A stretch of DNA of 64,000 bases from Adiantum capillus-veneris. Taxonomy: Eukaryota > Streptophyta > Polypodiopsida > Polypodiales > Pteridaceae. The notes beneath the pieces were generated by a model that had not been told where the DNA came from, did not search any database, and saw only the letters and a list, made by a program, of their open reading frames with translations. This document shows positions 47,138-59,362 of this stretch, one piece after another. Where the stretch lies: the NCBI GenBank assembly GCA_014529385.2, contig CM043967.1, forward strand, positions 78,887,278 to 78,951,277, written 5' to 3'. The first letter of the stretch is position 1. The number at the start of each line of letters is the position of its first letter. The translations under genes were made by a program, and so were the position numbers.

Positions 47138-49620
47138 CATTGGCGATCCTACAACAACTGGTTCGAATTCATCCTGAACCATATGATGCAACAGGGAATT
47201 GATATGTTGGTTGATATAGACCACCTGTAGGAATTTTCAAATTGGGTAACCCCTGCAGGAAGAGTCTAAGGAATATGCAACAAAGTTCTTGGAGGAGTTC
47301 TTCCCGAATCTTCCAGGGAAAATCAAAATTGCAATTGCTGACAAGTTAGTTACTTCATTTCTACCTTTTGGGGCATGCAATTTACCTTCATGTTACAGTC
47401 TGTATGAAAGGAAAGTGTCGGTACAGTATTTAAGATAGAAAAGAAGAAACAATGTATGAGTGGGTCAAGCAAAGGGTCCAATTTACCACAACACTCATAT
47501 AGCACAGGGTTTAGACTGAGGAGAGAGTTTGCTGCAAGGGGAAGACATGAAGAAGAGTCGAGTAGTGATGACCAAGAAGAACCTGTAAGGGGGCTTGCTG
47601 TAGGAGAAGAAACTGTTGGGCGGGGATTGTACTGCAAGAACCTGAACACAGGCTGCAGGAGACCCCACCTAAAAACCAAGGAGGCCAACAAACAAGTCCT
47701 CCCACAGCAGATCCACTTTTGGGACAATTGGTTGATGTACTGTTAACTCAGACAATTGTAAGGACAAGAAGACAATTGCAGATTGTACCATCAGGGATAG
47801 GTACTTTACCTTTCAATCCACTCTCGATAAGAGTACTCAAAACACTTTCGATACCTCCAATGGCTGCATCAAATCCCAAAGTGGACACGGCAAAGTTCAA
47901 CGGGAAAAAGTCCCAAGATGCTGACGGCCACGTTGGTTAGTTTCAAACAAGGTGGTCTGCAAGTGGTTATGAGTCGTTACATCCGAATGTAGTGAAGAAA
48001 GAGCATTTTGCAGCAACACTGCATGGTAAGGCCATGGATTGGTTCTTGTAGTATGGCATGGCAGCTTTTACTGATTATAATGATTTGAGGCAGAGATTTT
48101 TATTAAGGTTCAGGGAGGATAAAACACCTGAATACATTTTGAAGAAGTTGAGGAAATTGAAGCAGAAAGATTTTTTGGTTGAAGATTATGCACAGAAAGT
48201 TAGGAATTTGAAAAATAGAATGGAGGCAACACAACATCCTTCTATGGAGGAATTGGGAGACTACTTTTGTAAGGAACTCAAAAAGGAGTTCAGAAGTGCA
48301 GTGGCAAGGAGACCCCCATTATCAAATTCACAGGATTTTAATGATTTGGAGGAAGCAGTTGCAAGAGCTAAAAGAAGATATGGAGGAAAGGCAGTACTAA
48401 AGGAGAAGAAGAAGAAAAAGAAGACTGAGGATTCACATTCAAAGTCAGAAGAGTCATAGTCAGAAGATGAAGATTCAGATCAGGATACTCCTGAGGAAAC
48501 TGGTACTGAGGAGGAAGATTGGTTAGAAAAGAAGAAGAAGCAGGAAAACAAGAAGCATAAGAAAGATAAGGGTAAGCAAAATAATGAAAAGAAGTAGGGA
48601 AAGGAAGTAGTAACTGCAGATGCAGTCAACAAAATCATTCAGAAAAAATTGCTGACAATTGGAATGAATCAGTTTAGAATGTCAGAAAAACCATATTGTC
48701 GGGTTTGTCAAAGATTTGGTCATGAAATATGAAGATTATTACTATAATCCAGATTTCAGGGAGAGAAGACCTGAGTATATTACTCACAAAATGAGGGAGG
48801 CAACTGCAAATATGGTAGCTCCTCAAGGTGCTAATAGGAGATATCAGGGACCTGTACCTCAAAGAGGTTTCATAACCAAAATAATTGGGGATACCATAAC
48901 ATAGGTCAAAATAATATGCAGCAGTTGTTGCAATGTAATTACTGTGGAGCACTAGAACATAGACAATGTCCTAATTGTGAACTATGGTGTAGACACAGAA
49001 AAGAGTCATTCCTATCCTTAGGTACAACAATAACAATAACAACAATATTAACAGGCCTTAGGAATAGAATCAACAACCTCCATCTCAGCAGCAACAGAGA
49101 CCTCCAGAAGAGGCTAATTTGCTAGTGCTGGAGGAATGGATTGAAGAAGAATGGATTGAGGAAGAGTGGATTTAGGACATGGTAGAGTCCCATCAAGAGA
49201 AACAAAAACCTGTTCAAACAGTACAAGATTGTCAGTATACTCAAGGGATGAGTAAGCATTACAACTGTGATTGTGCAGCATGTATCCAAATTGAGGATAT
49301 TCCTGAAAGCAGTAGGTGCACTGATGTCATGGTTGTAACAAGATCAAAATCAAAGCCAGGAAAGGAAATTGTGCAGGAAAAAGAAAATCAGGGTACTGTA
49401 AATTGGAAGGAGCAGAAAGAAGTGAGAGCAGAAGCACTCAAGGAAGTACAAGAGTCCCAATGTGGGAATATATTGTTTGAAGAATGGGAGTTTGCTGCAA
49501 GATCCTTGGTTGATCAGGGGAAAAGTTCATTGGACAAAAGTAAACTGCAGTAAAAGAGCAGGGCAATGGTGATGAATTTTATGAAGCTTTGTTGTCAGCT
49601 CCAATAGCATTTACTGTAAA
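47138..49620 (+). pseudogene. Gypsy element B gag
   Basis: The frame at 47,719-48,900 carries the retrotransposon gag domain: LHGKAMDWFL, then MAAFTDYNDLRQRFLLRFRE, KLRKLKQKDFLVEDYAQKVR and MEELGDYFCKELKKEFRSAV. A long Lys/Glu-rich tail and then knuckle remnants (CRVCQRFGHE near 48,705; CNYCGALEHRQCPNCELWC near 48,935) follow. At least six in-frame stops, mostly TAG, and frameshifts interrupt it. The upstream acidic frame at 47,456-47,746 probably belongs to the N-terminus. Confidence 0.8.
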
Positions 49621-49624
49621 ATAG

Positions 49625-50220
49625 ATGTTGAAGTTGGTACCTGCATTTTCCCAACAAGTGTTGAAAAGATTAACTAATGAAGTAAAAAGTACCAATCAGG
49701 CAATAGGTAGGGAAACTGAAGAAAAGTTTTGCGGAGAAGCATGTGAAGTCCTACCAATGGATGTCAATTACAAGGTACCAGTAGTGGGGGTATCTATTGG
49801 AAGAGTGTTTGTTCCAAGAGTTTTCTTGGATGGAGGTCCAGGAGTTAACATTCTCCCAGAGTCGACATGCAATCGTCTGAATCTCTTGAAATGGGATCCA
49901 ACACCTTTTCAAGTGAAAATGGCAGACCAAGGACGGGTTCAGCCTTTGGGAATTTTGAGGAATTTTCAAATCTCAGTTGGGGGACTGGAGTTTGTGGGGC
50001 CAACTTTATGGTTCTCAGGTTGGAAGAATCTACTTGCTCTTATCTAATGATGTTGGGAAGGCCCTGGTTAAGAGCAGTGAGAGTAAAGCAACTATGGGGA
50101 GCAGACTCTATAGTGATCAAAAGAGGAAAGAAGAAAGTGAGAATGCAAATGGATGCAAAAAAGGTAATACCACCTAGTTCCATGGCACTGCATTCAGAAT
50201 GAGTGAATATGGTAGAAGAA
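49625..50220 (+). pseudogene. Gypsy element B protease
   Basis: The frame contains VPVVGVSIGRVFVPRVFLDG then GPGVNILPESTCNRL, the retropepsin flap and active-site region with DGG in place of DS/TG, followed by LGILRNFQISVGGLEF. A frameshift near 50,045 leads to MLGRPWLRAV, the second conserved strand. Inactivated by frameshift. Confidence 0.8.
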
Positions 50221-51720
50221 ATTGGAGAGAATGCAGAAGAACAATTTCTTAGAGCTAATTCATCCTATTTTTGAAGTGGATGTGCAAAAGATAGCAACCA
50301 GATATGTGATACAACCAGAAGATGATGGAATACATTTAATGACTCAGGAATCAATAATTACTCAAGGGAGTAAACAATCTAATAACAGGATGGGGAATGA
50401 GCTGTTGAAGAACCTAAAGATTGAAAATAGAGAAGAGAAGGAAGCTATTGAAGCAAGCAAAGAGAGCCTTTGCACATCAAATAGCAAGAACTACTAGAGT
50501 GACTTAGGATGAGTTGTAGGAAATGAATCTGAATACCCAGGAGGAACCATAGATAGTGAAGGTATCAGCAAATATGGATGAGGAGTTTAAACCGAAATTG
50601 AAGGAATTGATGTTAGAATTCAAAGATGTTTTTGCATGGAAATACACAGATATGAAAGGAGTAGATTTTGTCAACACAAAATTAATTTGAAAGCAGACGC
50701 AGTTCCAGTTGTACAACAAAGGTACAGGATGAATCCTAACTATGCCAAACAGGTTAAAGAAGAAATTGACAAACTATTGGATGTTGGTTTCATTTATCCT
50801 TTGGAGGAAGTTACTTGGTTGTCACCAATTGTTGTAGTTCCAAAGAAGAATGGAAAGATTAGGGTGTGTGTGGATTACAAGAAACTGAATGCTACTACAG
50901 TAACTGATCCATTTCCTTTACCTTTTTGTGATACACTGCTGGATGCAGTAGTTGGACATGAAACTTATAGTTTTTTGGACGGTTTTAGTGGTTACAACCA
51001 AATTTCAATGGCATTTGAAGACAGGAAAAAAATTGCCTTTGTGATTGAATGGGGAGTTTATACTAGCAATATATGTGATGACATTTGGCTTGAAAAATGC
51101 TCCACCAACATTTTAGAAATCAGTGCAACATGTGTTTTTTGAATTCCTTACCACATTTATGAGGATTTTTTTGGATGATTCTAGTGTTTTTGGAAAGAAG
51201 TTGGAGCATCTTGAACACTTGAGTCTGTGGTTTCAGATTGTCATTAAATCCAGCCAAGTGTGCTTTTGCAGTGAAAAGAGGAGTTCTTTTAGGGAATGTG
51301 ATTTTTGAAGAAGGATTTCTATTGATCCAAGAAAGGTGGAAGCTATTAGAAAGGCACCAGAACCAAGAACAGTTAAACAATTGAGCATATTTTTGGGACA
51401 AGTCAAGTGGCATAACACATTCTTAAGGTACTTGGCTCATGTTTGCACACCATTAACAAAGCTTACAAGGAAGGATACTGTATTTGAATGGGGAGAAGAG
51501 CAGAGCAAGGCATTCAGGATTTTGAAGAACATGTTGACTGTAGCAGTAGTGTTGATTGTTCCTGATTGGAAGTTACCATTTCACATCTTTGTGGATGCAT
51601 CTCATGTAGCAGTGGGTGCAACATTAATGCAAGAAACCAGTAGAGGCTGGTTCAGACCTATTTACTATGCAAGCAGGGCATTGACACCTGCAGAGAAGAA
51701 TTACACAGTTACATAGAGGG
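50221..51720 (+). pseudogene. Gypsy element B reverse transcriptase and RNase H start
   Basis: RT motifs in order: YRMNPNYAKQVKEEIDKLLD, WLSPIVVVPKKNGKIRVCVD, DPFPLPFCDTLLDAV, ETYSFLDGFSGYNQISMAFE and KIAFVIEWG. After a frameshift come FLTTFMRIFLDDSSVFG (catalytic LDD with Phe for Tyr) and KAPEPRTVKQLSIFLGQVKW. RNase H begins with FHIFVDASHVAVGATLMQET and ASRALTPAEKNYTVT before a TAG at 51,714. Confidence 0.92.
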
Positions 51721-53278
51721 AGTGCTTGGGAATGGTTTATGCATTGCAAAATTTTAGACATTACCTATTGACAATAAGGGTGATTTTTCATGTGGATCAC
51801 CACGCGTTGATCTACTTGGTGAATAAACCACACCTTTCAGGGAGGTTGACAAGATAGATACTGCTATTGCAAGAATTTGATTATGTAGTAATTCATACTC
51901 CATGCAGACTTCATGTAGCGGTTGATTATTTGAGCAGATTGGAAACAGGAGAGGAAGATTTTAGAGGTGTCCCTGATCAATTGCCTGATGCAGAGTTGTT
52001 TTTAGTTCAGGTGACTGAACAGTCAGGGGACTCATATGAAGACATGCTTTAGTTTTTGACTGAAGGGGTGTTACCTGAAGCAATGACTAAGGATCAAAGA
52101 AAGAGATTGGCATTAATAAGCAAACCTTATAAAGTTATTGTAGGGGTTTTGTACAAAAGAGGAATTGATCAAGTAATCATGAGATCTGTCCCTGAGTTTG
52201 AACAAAGAGCAGTACTGGCAGAAGCTCATGCAGGTAATTCAAGAGGACATTTTTCAGGAGATCTTAATGCAAGGAAAATATTTCAAGCAGGACTCTGGAG
52301 GCCAAATGTTATAAAGGATGCTCAAGAATTCAGTAAAAATTGTTTGTTATGTTAGAGAGAGGGCAGGCCACTGAATGTAGATAGGATGACCTTGCAACCT
52401 ATATTACCTCTAGAACCATTTCAAAAGTGGGGATTAGATTTTGTTGGTCCCATCAAGCCACCTGCAAGGTTTATACAGAACATGTACATCTTGGTTGGAA
52501 CTGATTATTGCACAAAATGGGTGGAAGTTGTGGCTTTGAAAGATAACACACCAAGGAGTGCAAAATTTTTGTATAAAAATATTATGACCAGGTTTGGATG
52601 CCCTATTGAGTTATTTTTTTTATCAGGGAAGACATTTCATCAACAAAGTGATCGATAAACTAACTGAAGTGCATATGATCCTGCATAAGAAATCAATTGT
52701 GTACTATCCTCAGGCAAATGGACAAGCAAAAAGTACCAATAAGATATTGTTTAGGATAATCAAGAAGTTGGTCAATTAGAATAGGACAGATTGGGAAGAG
52801 AAGTTGGATTCAACACTTTGGGCTTTTAGGACTGCATTTAAAGTGACTACATGCATGACACTATTAAAGTTGGTGTATGGATTGGACGCAGTAGTTCCTA
52901 TGGAAGTTTTAGTGCCAAGTTTAAGGGTTGCAGTTCAACAAAAACTGTCTCCTGAAGAGTCAGCAAACTGCACGAAGGAAGCATTACTAAAACTGGGGGA
53001 AGATAGAGTTCAAAGCATGTATATTGCAGAGGTTATTTAACAAACAAGACAAGCTTAAAGTAGGAACATAAAGTTCAAAATTTTCTCTGTAGGAGATTGG
53101 GTGATGGTTTACAATAGCAAGCTAGGACACATACCTGGCAAATTAAAACTGAGGTATGTGGGACCATTTCAGATAGCTAAAATTGTGGGGCCTAATAATT
53201 TTGTTTTGGCTGATGAGTCAAGGTAGGTAATTGCCAAACCAGTTAATGGTTTTCGACTAAAGCCATTTTTTGGATAAA
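51721..53278 (+). pseudogene. Gypsy element B RNase H end and integrase
   Basis: RNase H continues with ECLGMVYALQNFRHYLLT, VDHHALIYLVNKP and LHVAVDYLSRLE. The integrase finger is HAGNSRGHFSGD...NCLLC; the core has [36 protein letters not shown] and YYPQANGQAKSTNKI. The C-terminal part has LWAFRTAFKVTTCMTLLKLV and LRYVGPFQIAKIVGPNNFVL. The middle Asp motif is lost at a frameshift near 52,610. Stops at 52,050, 52,353, 52,777 and 53,226 are TAG; 53,038 is TAA. No chromodomain follows. Confidence 0.92.
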
Positions 53279-53391
53279 TAATCGGGACTTGACTAGAGCA
53301 TAAGTAAATGATTATCCTGGGATAGCGACAACTTATTCATGTGACGTGGTTGATGAAGTGACTATTAGCAAGTGCACTATGAGTCTCCTTG

Positions 53392-53517
53392 TGTAAGGAC
53401 ATGGGTCCTACGGGCAAGGCCACCAACACAACGGCCGGACAGTGTGTAGGCTAGGGAGAGGCTATAAGATAGCATGGCTGGGTGGAGACTAACACACATA
53501 TTACTCTCGCCCTTTCA
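53392..53517 (+). repeat. 5' LTR of gypsy element C
   Basis: Short LTR (126 bp) starting TGTAAGGACATGGGTCCTAC and ending TTTCA, followed one base later by the primer site TGGTATCAGAGCT (53,519). Its first 30 bases match the LTR of the non-coding element at 2770 (TGTCAGGACAAGGGTCCTAC). Confidence 0.8.
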
Positions 53518-53794
53518 CTGGTATCAGAGCTATTCTTGGGAAAGGGGAAAAGCGGGTTGCATGTGCATGTGACGCACATCTCCTTCCCCACGATTTGAAG
53601 GCACCCCAGCAGCGCAGTAAAAAGAAGACAAGCATAGAGTTCTGTGCACAGCACAAGGAGACAATCAACAGACAGCGGCCGTGGCCGCCCCACCTACGTC
53701 CTCCACAACGGGCGACTTAGGGTGGGTAACCAAGGCAAACTCGACCAACACCGAGGCACCGTTGGCTGCGCACGCAAGAAGGCCCTCTAAACCC

Positions 53795-53867
53795 TTGCAT
53801 GAACGAGGGTTGAACCAATCCCATGAGGGTAAGAGGCCAACACTCTACCATCCAAGCTATTGAGCTT
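53795..53867 (-). pseudogene. tRNA-Lys(CUU)-like sequence in the leader of element C
   Basis: On the minus strand a D-arm/A-box TAGCTTGGATGGTAGAG and a T-arm/B-box GGTTCAACCC lie 43 nt apart, the spacing of a real tRNA. The middle reads GGCCTCTTACCC, as in the anticodon loop CTCTTAA of tRNA-Lys(CUU). Anticodon and acceptor stems pair poorly, so it is a tRNA-derived relic (pseudo-tRNA or SINE) and not an active tRNA. Confidence 0.55.
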
Positions 53868-54242
53868 TGTTGTGTATAACAGGGAAAGATAGCATACTTG
53901 TGTTGACAAGGAAAGCTAGAAGGAAAGGAAAGCTACAAACTTCAAGGAAGTAGTTTCACCCTTCCTTTTCACTTCTTAGAGAAAGACAAGTTTTCCTCCA
54001 AAAATTCTTTTTTCCTCAAGGAGGAAGCTTCAAAGTGAACAAAAGCCTTCACAAAAATGACGGGTTTTTTTGTGAAAGAATCAATGAAGATGTTCTTACG
54101 ATGAACGAGACGTGAAGTGCTACAATTTTTGCAAGGCGAGGTTTGCATGCACACAAAAGTCGCCGAGCATTAAAAACACAAAGACTTCAAGCTTTACAAG
54201 GTATAAGTTGATGTTTTTTTTTCTCTCTCTCTACATTAGTGT

Positions 54243-55410
54243 GTGTTTACCATGGCCAGCAAGGATATTCCACCTACACATACTTTTAATTTTGAGCACG
54301 CATATCAAAATTTGGACACCACGGGTGCTACCGATATTTATATGCCTGACGATGATGATCTAGGAGATCATGGCCTTGTAGATGTGGCTGCTTTCAAGAC
54401 TTTGGAAAATTGCCAAAGTGTACTTGAATGCAATCTCTCTGCACTAAATACAAATGTTACCAATCTTATTGAGCTACTTATGAAATTTATGAATTCACAA
54501 ACGGCTCAAGGAGCCCTAGGTGGCACGGGTTCAATGAACCCAAGCTCACATGACTCAAGGAGTTTAAGAGACAAGTGCTTTAGAAAATGTAGAAGGTAGC
54601 AATGCATTGCTTAAGAATATCACCATTCCTAAGTTTCATGGTGAAGAGCATGACCGCAACAAGGATGTGGTCAATACGTTCTTATGCAAATGGAGTGATA
54701 TTCATCATTTGAGACACACCCCGGATATAAAGACAACTGTGGAAACAAGTTTATCTCTTAAAGGCAAGGCGGCCTATAAGTGGTGGATGACATTTCCAAT
54801 AGATGCTCGTCCTCTGTCTTGGGATGCATTTCAAGCTTCTTTCTCCAAAGAGTTTTTGGACTCTAATGAAGAGGATAACAATTGGTTAGCATGGGATGCA
54901 TGCACATGTCTGGCCTCTCTCTCACTCAGTACCTTTCCAAGTATCGGGAAATCATATTAAAACTAGAAGGTCTAGATGAATTCCAAAAGATACGCGGTTT
55001 TAATAGGGGTCTTGACAAAGACTATCGTCTGCATGTCAAGACCCAACATCCAAAAACTTTGAAAGAAGCCACTGGTCATGCCCAAAGATATGATGATGAC
55101 TAAGAGAGGAAGGGAAATGTTCCCTACTCTAAGAATAATTTGTTAAGAGAAATGTGGCTAAGAGACAATGGTGAGGTAGATCTCCCACACGTTCCAAGAG
55201 GAATAAGAGACAATCTTCCTCTCCACGCCCACAAGAGGCTAAGAAGCCTAAGCACTCACAAGATACTCCACATGGGTCTCTCAGCACTGCTGATTTTGAG
55301 CGTACAAAGAAACACAATTTGTGTTTCAGATGTCTTTTGGACCAACATAACAAGAAGGATTGTCCTCTTTTGCAAGGTAAAGAAAAGACCATGCACATCG
55401 TGCAACGCCT
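54243..55410 (+). pseudogene. Gypsy element C gag
   Basis: Starts at ATG 54,252 (MASKDIPPTHTFNFEHAYQN) after a 0.7-kb leader. The gag core is ITIPKFHGEEHDRNKDVVNT, then LSLKGKAAYKWWMTFPID and WDAFQASFSKEFLDSNEEDN (54,607-54,900). MHMSGLSLTQYLSKYREIIL and GFNRGLDKDYRLHVK follow in another frame. The zinc knuckle CFRCLLDQHNKKDC (CX2CX4HX4C) lies at about 55,318-55,360. Stops and frameshifts near 54,598, 54,958 and 55,100 inactivate it. Confidence 0.85.
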
Positions 55411-55419
55411 CACATTAGA

Positions 55420-56010
55420 TTCATCTCCTAAATATTGTGTTATAGAGGTTCTTCATATGGAAGAAAAGCACAAGTGTTGTGTGCATGCTTCAATGGGGCA
55501 ACCCACCTTTGGCCTCCATGAGTTGATTCGCATGCATGGCACTATTAACGGACAACATGTTCGTATTTTAGTGGATGATGGTGCAACTCATAACTTCTTG
55601 AACTATAAGCTAGTCAAGAAATTGAAGCTTACACATACTCCCTGCTCCCACAAAGTATGTGGTAGAACAAATGTCTGGAAATGATAAAGAAGTATGGGAC
55701 ATGGTAGTTCAAGGGGTTGAGCTTATTATTCAAAATCATACGATGACCCTTCACTTTCAAGTTATGAACATGGACCGTGCTGATGTAGTTTTAGGACGGG
55801 AGTGGCTGCATGCTTTAGGAAACACATTGCACATTAGTTATGAATACAACTCCCTATCCTTTATGGCCAATGGTAAACACGTGCTTTTGATTGGTAAGGA
55901 AAATATACCATATGCACCTCTTATATGTACAGCCGAGCTTTCTATTTTACAGAAAGCATATTTATTGATGAAGTCTTTTTGTGTTACTGCTTGTCTCCAA
56001 GTTTTGTGAA
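55420..56010 (+). pseudogene. Gypsy element C protease
   Basis: GTINGQHVRILVDDGATHNF (about 55,540-55,600) is the retropepsin active-site loop with DDG where DSG or DTG is usual. After a frameshift HFQVMNMDRADVVLGREWLH gives the second conserved strand. Confidence 0.85.
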
Positions 56011-56279
56011 TTCTGAAGAGCAAAGTGTTGTGAATTCTAGTTATGGTATGCAAAGTGCAATGAACTTTAATGATAAGCAAAGTGTTAACAATTCTCAAGA
56101 GCAAAGTGCTCTCAATTTTAATTCTATTGAGCAACGTGCAGCTGTTGTAAAACAAATATTACAAGAATTACAAGATTCTCCATCCCAGCATAACTCTAGT
56201 TTACTTTCTTCTTTTTCACAAAAAAATATGACTCACTTACTCACGGAGTATAGTGATGTATTCTCAAGTGATTTAGCGT

Positions 56280-57697
56280 CGGGTTTACCCCCTACACGTG
56301 ATGTGTAACATGGCATAGATGTCCTACCGGGCACTAAACCGGTGAGTAAACCCCCTTATCGTATGAGTTCTAGTGATGCCAAGGAGATTGAGAGTCAGTT
56401 GGCTGACTACCTCGCCCGTGGTTTCATCATACCTAGCACTTCACCTTGGGCACACCAATTCTATTGGTAGAAAAGAAAGATGGTACTATGCGCATGTGCA
56501 TAGATTATCGCGGATTAAATGCCATAACCATCCAAAACAAGTACCTCTGCCTCGAGTGGATGAGTTGTTTTATCAACTCCATGGGGCAAGATACTATACA
56601 AAGATAGATGTTTGTTCAGGTTACCACCAGGTGCGTATCCTTTTCAAAGATATCTCTAAAACTGCCTTTAGAACACGGTTCGGGCATTTTGAATTTTTGG
56701 TTATTCCTTTTGGTCTAACCAATGCTCCAGCTACATTTATGACACTCATGATAGTGTCTTTTGTCCCTATCTTGGAAATTTTTTTGTGGTTTTCCTTGAT
56801 GACATTCTCATTTACAGTAAGACTGAAGATGAACACATTGAACACTTACGATTAGCGTTCGAACAGCCACGAGCTCACACTTTGTATGCTAAGCAAAGCA
56901 AGTGCAATTTCTTTGAAACAAAGATGCATTACCTCGGTTATGTGATCTTTTATTCTGGCATCAAAATGGACACTGACAAGGTCGCTGCCATTCTTCGATG
57001 GCCACATCCCAACATGATTGAGGAGCTTCAAATCTTCTTAGGCATGGATGGATTTTATCCACAATATATCCGTGATTATTCCAAAATCGATGTTCCTATG
57101 ACGGATCAACTTAAAGAAAAAGGTAAGACCTTTTCTTGGAAAGAAGTCCAAAAATGCAGTTTTGAACAACTCAAGGTAAGCTGTAGCCACTGCTCCCATC
57201 CTAGCAATCGTTGACCCACTTAAGCCGTTTGTGGTAGAGACTGATGCTAGTGATAAAGCAATTGGTAGGGTACTTCTCCAAGAGGTAAGACCTATAGCCT
57301 TTGAAAGTAAAAAGTTGGATACACTCAACATAATTATTCTGTCTATGAGAGTGAGTTGTATGCCATAATTCACGCTTTACGAAAGTGGCAACACTATTTA
57401 TATGATGGTGCCAAGTTTGAAGTAGTTTTTGACCATGAGAGTATTAAATTGTTTACTACTCAAATGAACTTGAAGGGTTGCAAAGCTAGATGGACAGAGA
57501 TCCTTCAAGATTATGATTGTAAGCTAAGATATCACAAGGGGCAATATAATGTAGTAGCGGATGCACTAAGTCGGATGTCTCAGATTAATTCACTTGCTTT
57601 CATGGAAATAAAGAGTGAATTTTTGAAGTCATTACATGGCAAGTGTGCACAAGATCAATCATATGCTAAAGTGTGGAGTGCAATTTTAAAAAGGGAT
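56280..57697 (+). pseudogene. Gypsy element C reverse transcriptase and RNase H
   Basis: Motifs across frames: [68 protein letters not shown] and TNAPATF. The catalytic [20 protein letters not shown] follows at 56,786, then KCNFFETKMHYLGYVI and FSWKEVQKCSFEQLK. RNase H fragments include [44 protein letters not shown] and the start of the linker to integrase. A frameshift lies in the fingers near 56,470. The frame is cut at 57,697 by the CACTA element. Confidence 0.92.
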
Positions 57698-57830
57698 CAC
57701 TACAAGAGGCTATTCATATTAGCGACGCTCACACAGCGACGCTCAAAAAAAAAAATCCCAGTGTCGCTATGAGCGTCGCAAATTTCTTTGTAAATTTGCG
57801 ACGCTCATAGCGACACCGGCTGGGCTAAAA
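57698..57830. repeat. CACTA left terminal and subterminal repeats with hairpin
   Basis: TIR at 57,698-57,709, then AGCGACGCTC copies and a perfect 25-bp-arm hairpin (57,761-57,785 and 57,792-57,816) centred on CTTTGT. It corresponds in position to the hairpin at 1208-1245 but has different sequence. Confidence 0.85.
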
Positions 57831-57919
57831 AAATAACAGAGCGCGCCCAAAAACTCAGATCTCATATCTGAGTTTTCTGAGATCTGAGTTTTTCGGCGCC
57901 CTCAAGCAAGGAGCAGGTA

Positions 57920-57922
57920 ACG

Positions 57923-57985
<63 letters not shown>

Positions 57986-58082
57986 CTCCACACACACACA
58001 CACACACGAGGAGAGGAAGGAGAGCCAGGTATGCTCCTTCCCTCTCCTCATTCTCATGTTCCCTTCCCCTCTTTCTCTCTCC

Positions 58083-58122
<40 letters not shown>

Positions 58123-58143
58123 TACACACACGCACATAGTGTT

Positions 58144-58201
<58 letters not shown>

Positions 58202-58440
58202 AACATAAACAAAAACGCACACACACATACATAAACAAAGAATGCACACACACATTGAGAGAGGAAAAGAGAGAGAGAGCATGCATAAACAAAAAACGCA
58301 TGCATTGAGAGAGGAAAAGAGAGAGAGAACATGCATAAACAAAAAACGCACACATTGAGAGAGGAAAAGAGAGAGAAAACATGCATACGATCCAAAAAAA
58401 CGCACACACATTGAGAGAGAAAGAGAGAGAAACTAATTTA
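57920..58440. repeat. Microsatellite block inside the CACTA element
   Basis: (CT)n at 57,924-57,981, (CA)n, (CT)n(CA)n at 58,080-58,125, (GA)n at 58,146-58,198, then four near-identical GCATGCATAAACAAAAAACGCA/GAGAGAGGAAAAGAGA spacers. Inverted counterpart of 597-1115. Confidence 0.9.
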
Positions 58441-58819
58441 ACGTCATAGGAAACTAATTAAAATTAAAAGACCTAAAGATCTAGCCGACGAGGAGTTGAA
58501 CTCAAGACCTATTATTCAAGAGGGAAATGGCATAATCAATCTATCATACTTGGCATGGGTGATAGAAAGGCTATACCATTTATCTCTTTTTATTGGCACA
58601 CACATCCACACACGCGCACACACACAAGAAGAAGAGAGTTATAACGTCGTAGGAAACTATCCTAAAAGACGTTAAAGATTAGGTTAGATGTAGACTTACG
58701 TTAAATTAGATTTAGGTTTATTTAAGTTAAATTAGATTAGATTTAGGTTTATTTTTAATTAGATTTACGTTTATTTACGCTAGATTTAGATTTACGTTAT
58801 ATTAGATTAGATTTAGGTC

Positions 58820-59190
58820 TCCATAGACTGCGATGCCTGCATGAAGCAGGTGAAGAAAGCCCTCAATGGAATATAGGGTATTGCTGGCTTCACTCATGGT
58901 GGGCTCCGTCGATCCAAAAGTACTGGTGAAATGTCTTCAGAAGATAGGGAAGAAGGTGGATCTTCAGGGCGGCAAGAGTCACTACATCCCCGACACAATG
59001 ACCATCTAGACAACCTCTAGTCATTCAACATCAACTTCAAAGTTAGTAACAAGAGCAAGAACGGTCTAAAGGGCCAATTGCTGTCGTCAGATGTGGATGG
59101 AGATGAGGCAGCGTCACCGCCAGAAGTTAACTCTCACATCTTTAGTGATGAGAATGCCAACTCTTGCCGAGTTATGTGAAAAATTATGTG
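58820..59190 (+). pseudogene. Captured host fragment: heavy-metal-associated (HMA) domain protein
   Basis: One frame gives IDCDACMKQVKKALNGI with the HMA metal site CxxC (CDAC) and first helix. After a stop and a frameshift, MVGSVDPKVLVKCLQKIGKK then VDLQ give the last strand and helix of the same domain. The middle strands are partly lost. The following frame (NFKVSNKSKNGLKGQL, EVNSHIFSDENANS) resembles the Lys/Gly- and acid-rich tails of plant HIPP-type metallochaperone proteins. Fragments of host genes carried inside CACTA elements are well known. No intact protein can be made from it. Confidence 0.75.
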
Positions 59191-59304
59191 TTAAATCAGT
59201 TTTAAGGTTCTTATAATCCCTGTTAGTTTAGTTCTTTGTTTTTAATATAACATAATTTACGTTAGATTTAGATTTATGTTATATTAGATTAGACTTAGGT
59301 TTAT

Positions 59305-59310
59305 TTAGGT

Positions 59311-59362
<52 letters not shown>

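Noticed and set aside
58031-58409. Open frames across 57.9-58.4 kb
   Set aside because: Translated microsatellites within the CACTA element.
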